In this document: positions 62,111-64,000 of the stretch, piece after piece
How positions within the stretch are numbered: position 1 is the first letter of the stretch
Layout: the number at the start of each line of letters is the position of its first letter
Source of the DNA: Pseudopithomyces maydicus
Lineage: Eukaryota > Ascomycota > Dothideomycetes > Pleosporales > Didymosphaeriaceae
DNA: 64,000 bases
Direction of reading: 5' to 3'
Assembly: GCA_026873275.1 (NCBI GenBank)
Contig: JANTUC010000002.1
Span: 1,364,001-1,428,000 of the forward strand
Notes under the pieces: model-generated
The model's input: the letters and a program-made list of their open reading frames with translations, nothing else
Database searches by the model: none
Told to the model about the DNA's origin: nothing
Position numbers and translations under genes: made by a program

Positions 62111-64000
62111 CTAGAAGAGACCGTCGATCTCACCCGTCTCAACGTCAACATCGACGTTCAAGTATCCAGGCGCAGTTGGAAGTCCGGGGATGGTCTGAAT
62201 ATCTGCGGCCAGCGCATAGAGGTATCCTGCGCCAGCCGCCATTCTGACGTCGCGGATTGGGACAGTGAATCCCGTGGGTGCACCTTTTAGCTCAGGGTCG
62301 TGGCTGAGCGAGTACTGTGTCTTTGCCACGCAGATGGGGAGGTTGCCAAGGCCCTGCTTGACATACGTGTCTACCTTCTTCTGTGCAAGTTCCGAGAATT
62401 CAGCCTTCTCTGCGCCGTACATCTTCTGTGCAATAGCGTCTATGCGTTCCTGCACCGAACCCTCAAGGTCATACAGAAGCTTGAAGTCTGATTTGGCGTT
62501 GCTCGCCGCAATGATGCCCTTAGCGAGGTCCACCGCGCCCTTGCCGCCCTCGGCCCAGTGGTTGGCCGCAATGGCGTCTTCCGCACCAGCAGCAAGTGCT
62601 TCCTCTCGAATGACATCGATCTCAGCCTGAGTGTCGGTTGAGAAGCGGTTGATGCACACCACGACAGGAACGCCGTATGACTTGGCATTTTCGATATGCT
62701 TCTTAAGGTTGACACAGCCCTTGCGAAGAATCTCGACGTTCTCCGTGCGGTAGACTTCGGGGAGCTGAGCGCCTGCTTTGACCTCAGGGCCGCCGCCGTG
62801 GACCTTGAGAGCACGGACAGTAGCGACAATGACCACAGTATCAGGAACCAGGCCTGAAGAGCGGCACTTGATGTTGAAGAAACGCTCACCGCCCATGGTA
62901 AAGTCGAAACCAGCCTCTGTAACAACGAAACCAGCCTTTTCAGCAGGGTCCTCATCAGCTTCCGTACCAGCGAGCTTGAGAGCGAGCTTGTCAGCAAGCA
63001 CTGACGAAGCTCCAATACTGATGTTTGCAAAGGGACCGGCATGCACGAAGACAGGTGTACCCTCGAGCGTTTGCATCAAGTTCGGTTTGATAGCGTCTTT
63101 GAGCAAAGCAGCCAAGGCACCACCAGCACCAATGTCGTCGCAAGTGACAGGGTCTCCTCTACGAGATGTAGCAACGACCATTCGGCCTAGCCGCTCTCTA
63201 AGGTCGGAAAGATCGTTGCTGAGGGCGAGAATAGCCATGCATTCGCTAGCGACGGAAATGTCGAAGCCTGTCTCCCGGGTCTGGCCCTTCTCGGTCGCAG
63301 CCTGACCAACTGTGATGCCTCGAAGATGCCTATCATTTACATCCAGTACACGACGCCACGTGATGGTGTCAGGGTCGATGTCAAGGCGAGCAAACCGGTT
63401 GATCTCTTCCTCAGTAAGATCATCAGGGTTTGTCTTATCAATACCGAGCTTTTTCAGGCGGCGGTACATAATGGGAAGGAACTCGCGCTTTCCCTTCTTC
63501 GTCGGCACTAGTCGCTTATAGAGAGGTCCGTCTTTCTGTGTGTTCTCGTGGAAAATGCGCGTTTCGATAGCAGCCGCAAGCAGGTTGTTCGCTGCGGTAA
63601 TGGCGTGAATGTCTCCGGTAAGATGCAAGTTGAACTCGTCCATTGGAATGACCTGGCTGTAGCCACCGCCTGCGGCTCCACCCTTGATTCCAAAGGTCGG
63701 ACCCATGGAGGGTTGACGAACATTGGCGAAGCATATCCTGCCGAGATGGGCACCAAGTGCTTGTGCGAGACCGATAGTGGTGGTCGATTTACCCTCACCG
63801 AGCGGGGTGGGCGTAATACCAGCAATCAAGACGTACTTGCCGTTCTTGCGATGCTCGAGTCGCTTCAACAGCGACAGATCTACCTTCGCCTTGGTGTATC
63901 CGTAGGGCTCAAGTTCATTGGGCAGAATGCCGACCTCGGCCGCAACAGAGGTAATTGGCTTAGGATGCTGCTTTCTTGACACAGCGATGTCTGAGGGCAC
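62111..64000 (-). CDS. ade3: C1-tetrahydrofolate synthase, formate-THF ligase part (5' end outside)
   Basis: The visible 629 residues are the C-terminal formyltetrahydrofolate synthetase domain of the trifunctional cytosolic enzyme that interconverts one-carbon folates for purine and thymidylate synthesis. Signatures are ITPTPLGEGKSTTTIGLAQA (ATP-binding loop) and RQPSMGPTFGIKGGAAGGGYSQVIPMDEFNLH. Typical ends are GAGYLYALAADIQTIPGLPTAPGYLNVDV and a final EIDGLF. The frame runs off the window at 64000, where the linker (SDIAVSRKQHPKPI) suggests the dehydrogenase/cyclohydrolase domain continues beyond. No stop or frameshift in the visible part. A monofunctional ligase or mitochondrial paralogue cannot be excluded without the N-terminus. 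Confidence 0.93.
   Translation of the reverse strand: MPSDIAVSRKQHPKPITSVAAEVGILPNELEPYGYTKAKVDLSLLKRLEHRKNGKYVLIAGITPTPLGEGKSTTTIGLAQALGAHLGRICFANVRQPSMGPTFGIKGGAAGGGYSQVIPMDEFNLHLTGDIHAITAANNLLAAAIETRIFHENTQKDGPLYKRLVPTKKGKREFLPIMYRRLKKLGIDKTNPDDLTEEEINRFARLDIDPDTITWRRVLDVNDRHLRGITVGQAATEKGQTRETGFDISVASECMAILALSNDLSDLRERLGRMVVATSRRGDPVTCDDIGAGGALAALLKDAIKPNLMQTLEGTPVFVHAGPFANISIGASSVLADKLALKLAGTEADEDPAEKAGFVVTEAGFDFTMGGERFFNIKCRSSGLVPDTVVIVATVRALKVHGGGPEVKAGAQLPEVYRTENVEILRKGCVNLKKHIENAKSYGVPVVVCINRFSTDTQAEIDVIREEALAAGAEDAIAANHWAEGGKGAVDLAKGIIAASNAKSDFKLLYDLEGSVQERIDAIAQKMYGAEKAEFSELAQKKVDTYVKQGLGNLPICVAKTQYSLSHDPELKGAPTGFTVPIRDVRMAAGAGYLYALAADIQTIPGLPTAPGYLNVDVDVETGEIDGLF

Overview
The window is nuclear DNA of a filamentous ascomycete (Pezizomycotina; a Dothideomycete fits but is only an inference). 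The evidence is many short introns, mostly 46-60 bp, with GTRNGT donors, CTRAC-type branch sites and YAG acceptors, together with families typical of these fungi: a fungal rhodopsin-type membrane protein, an AA9 polysaccharide monooxygenase, a C2H2/Fungal_trans regulator, a DUF7730-like protein and Ten1. I see no CRISPR array, rRNA, convincing tRNA or intact transposon.

Layout. 1-5 kb: a gene tail, a three-unit array of short hairpins, a three-exon gene with a zinc-knuckle-like motif and peptide repeats, a decayed AT-rich stretch with a small relic ORF, and a four-exon rhodopsin-type gene. 5.4-12.7 kb is housekeeping: Ten1 (CST telomere complex) divergent from snf7 (ESCRT-III), then an FHA/forkhead factor divergent from a 2-oxoglutarate oxygenase. 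13-23 kb is rich in secreted and accessory genes: a secreted beta-propeller protein, an AA9 LPMO (six exons), a compound tandem repeat, a DUF7730-like gene, a periplasmic-binding-protein-fold gene divergent from an SMP-30/lactonase gene, and a small secreted six-cysteine protein. 23-32 kb: an auxin-efflux-type carrier, an atypical Rho-like GTPase, a single-pass membrane protein with UIM-like and PY motifs, and an MFS drug transporter. 33-40 kb: a damaged RING-finger gene and a seven-exon C2H2 regulator. 40-47 kb is a GC-rich gene desert with a G-rich minisatellite and one possible pseudogene. 47-64 kb: an F-box gene, two unrecognised proline/serine-rich genes and one acidic one, neutral trehalase, MBF1 and, running off the end, C1-tetrahydrofolate synthase.

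The most consequential pattern is that six otherwise convincing genes (Ten1, 2OG oxygenase, DUF7730-like, auxin-efflux carrier, MFS, RING) are each broken by exactly one missing base. In five the break lies in or next to a homopolymer run of 5-6 bases; in the DUF7730-like gene a C5 or an A7 run fits. In each case total exon length becomes a multiple of three when one base is added. Homopolymer undercalling in the assembly is the simplest explanation; real pseudogenisation is the alternative. The RING gene additionally carries an in-frame TAA and may truly be dead.

I did not find one clear new multi-gene system. The best candidates for undescribed biology are the covarying hairpin array near the left edge, the divergent binding-protein/lactonase pair sharing a CRE palindrome, the UIM/PY membrane protein that looks like a ubiquitin-ligase adaptor, and the degenerate GTPase.
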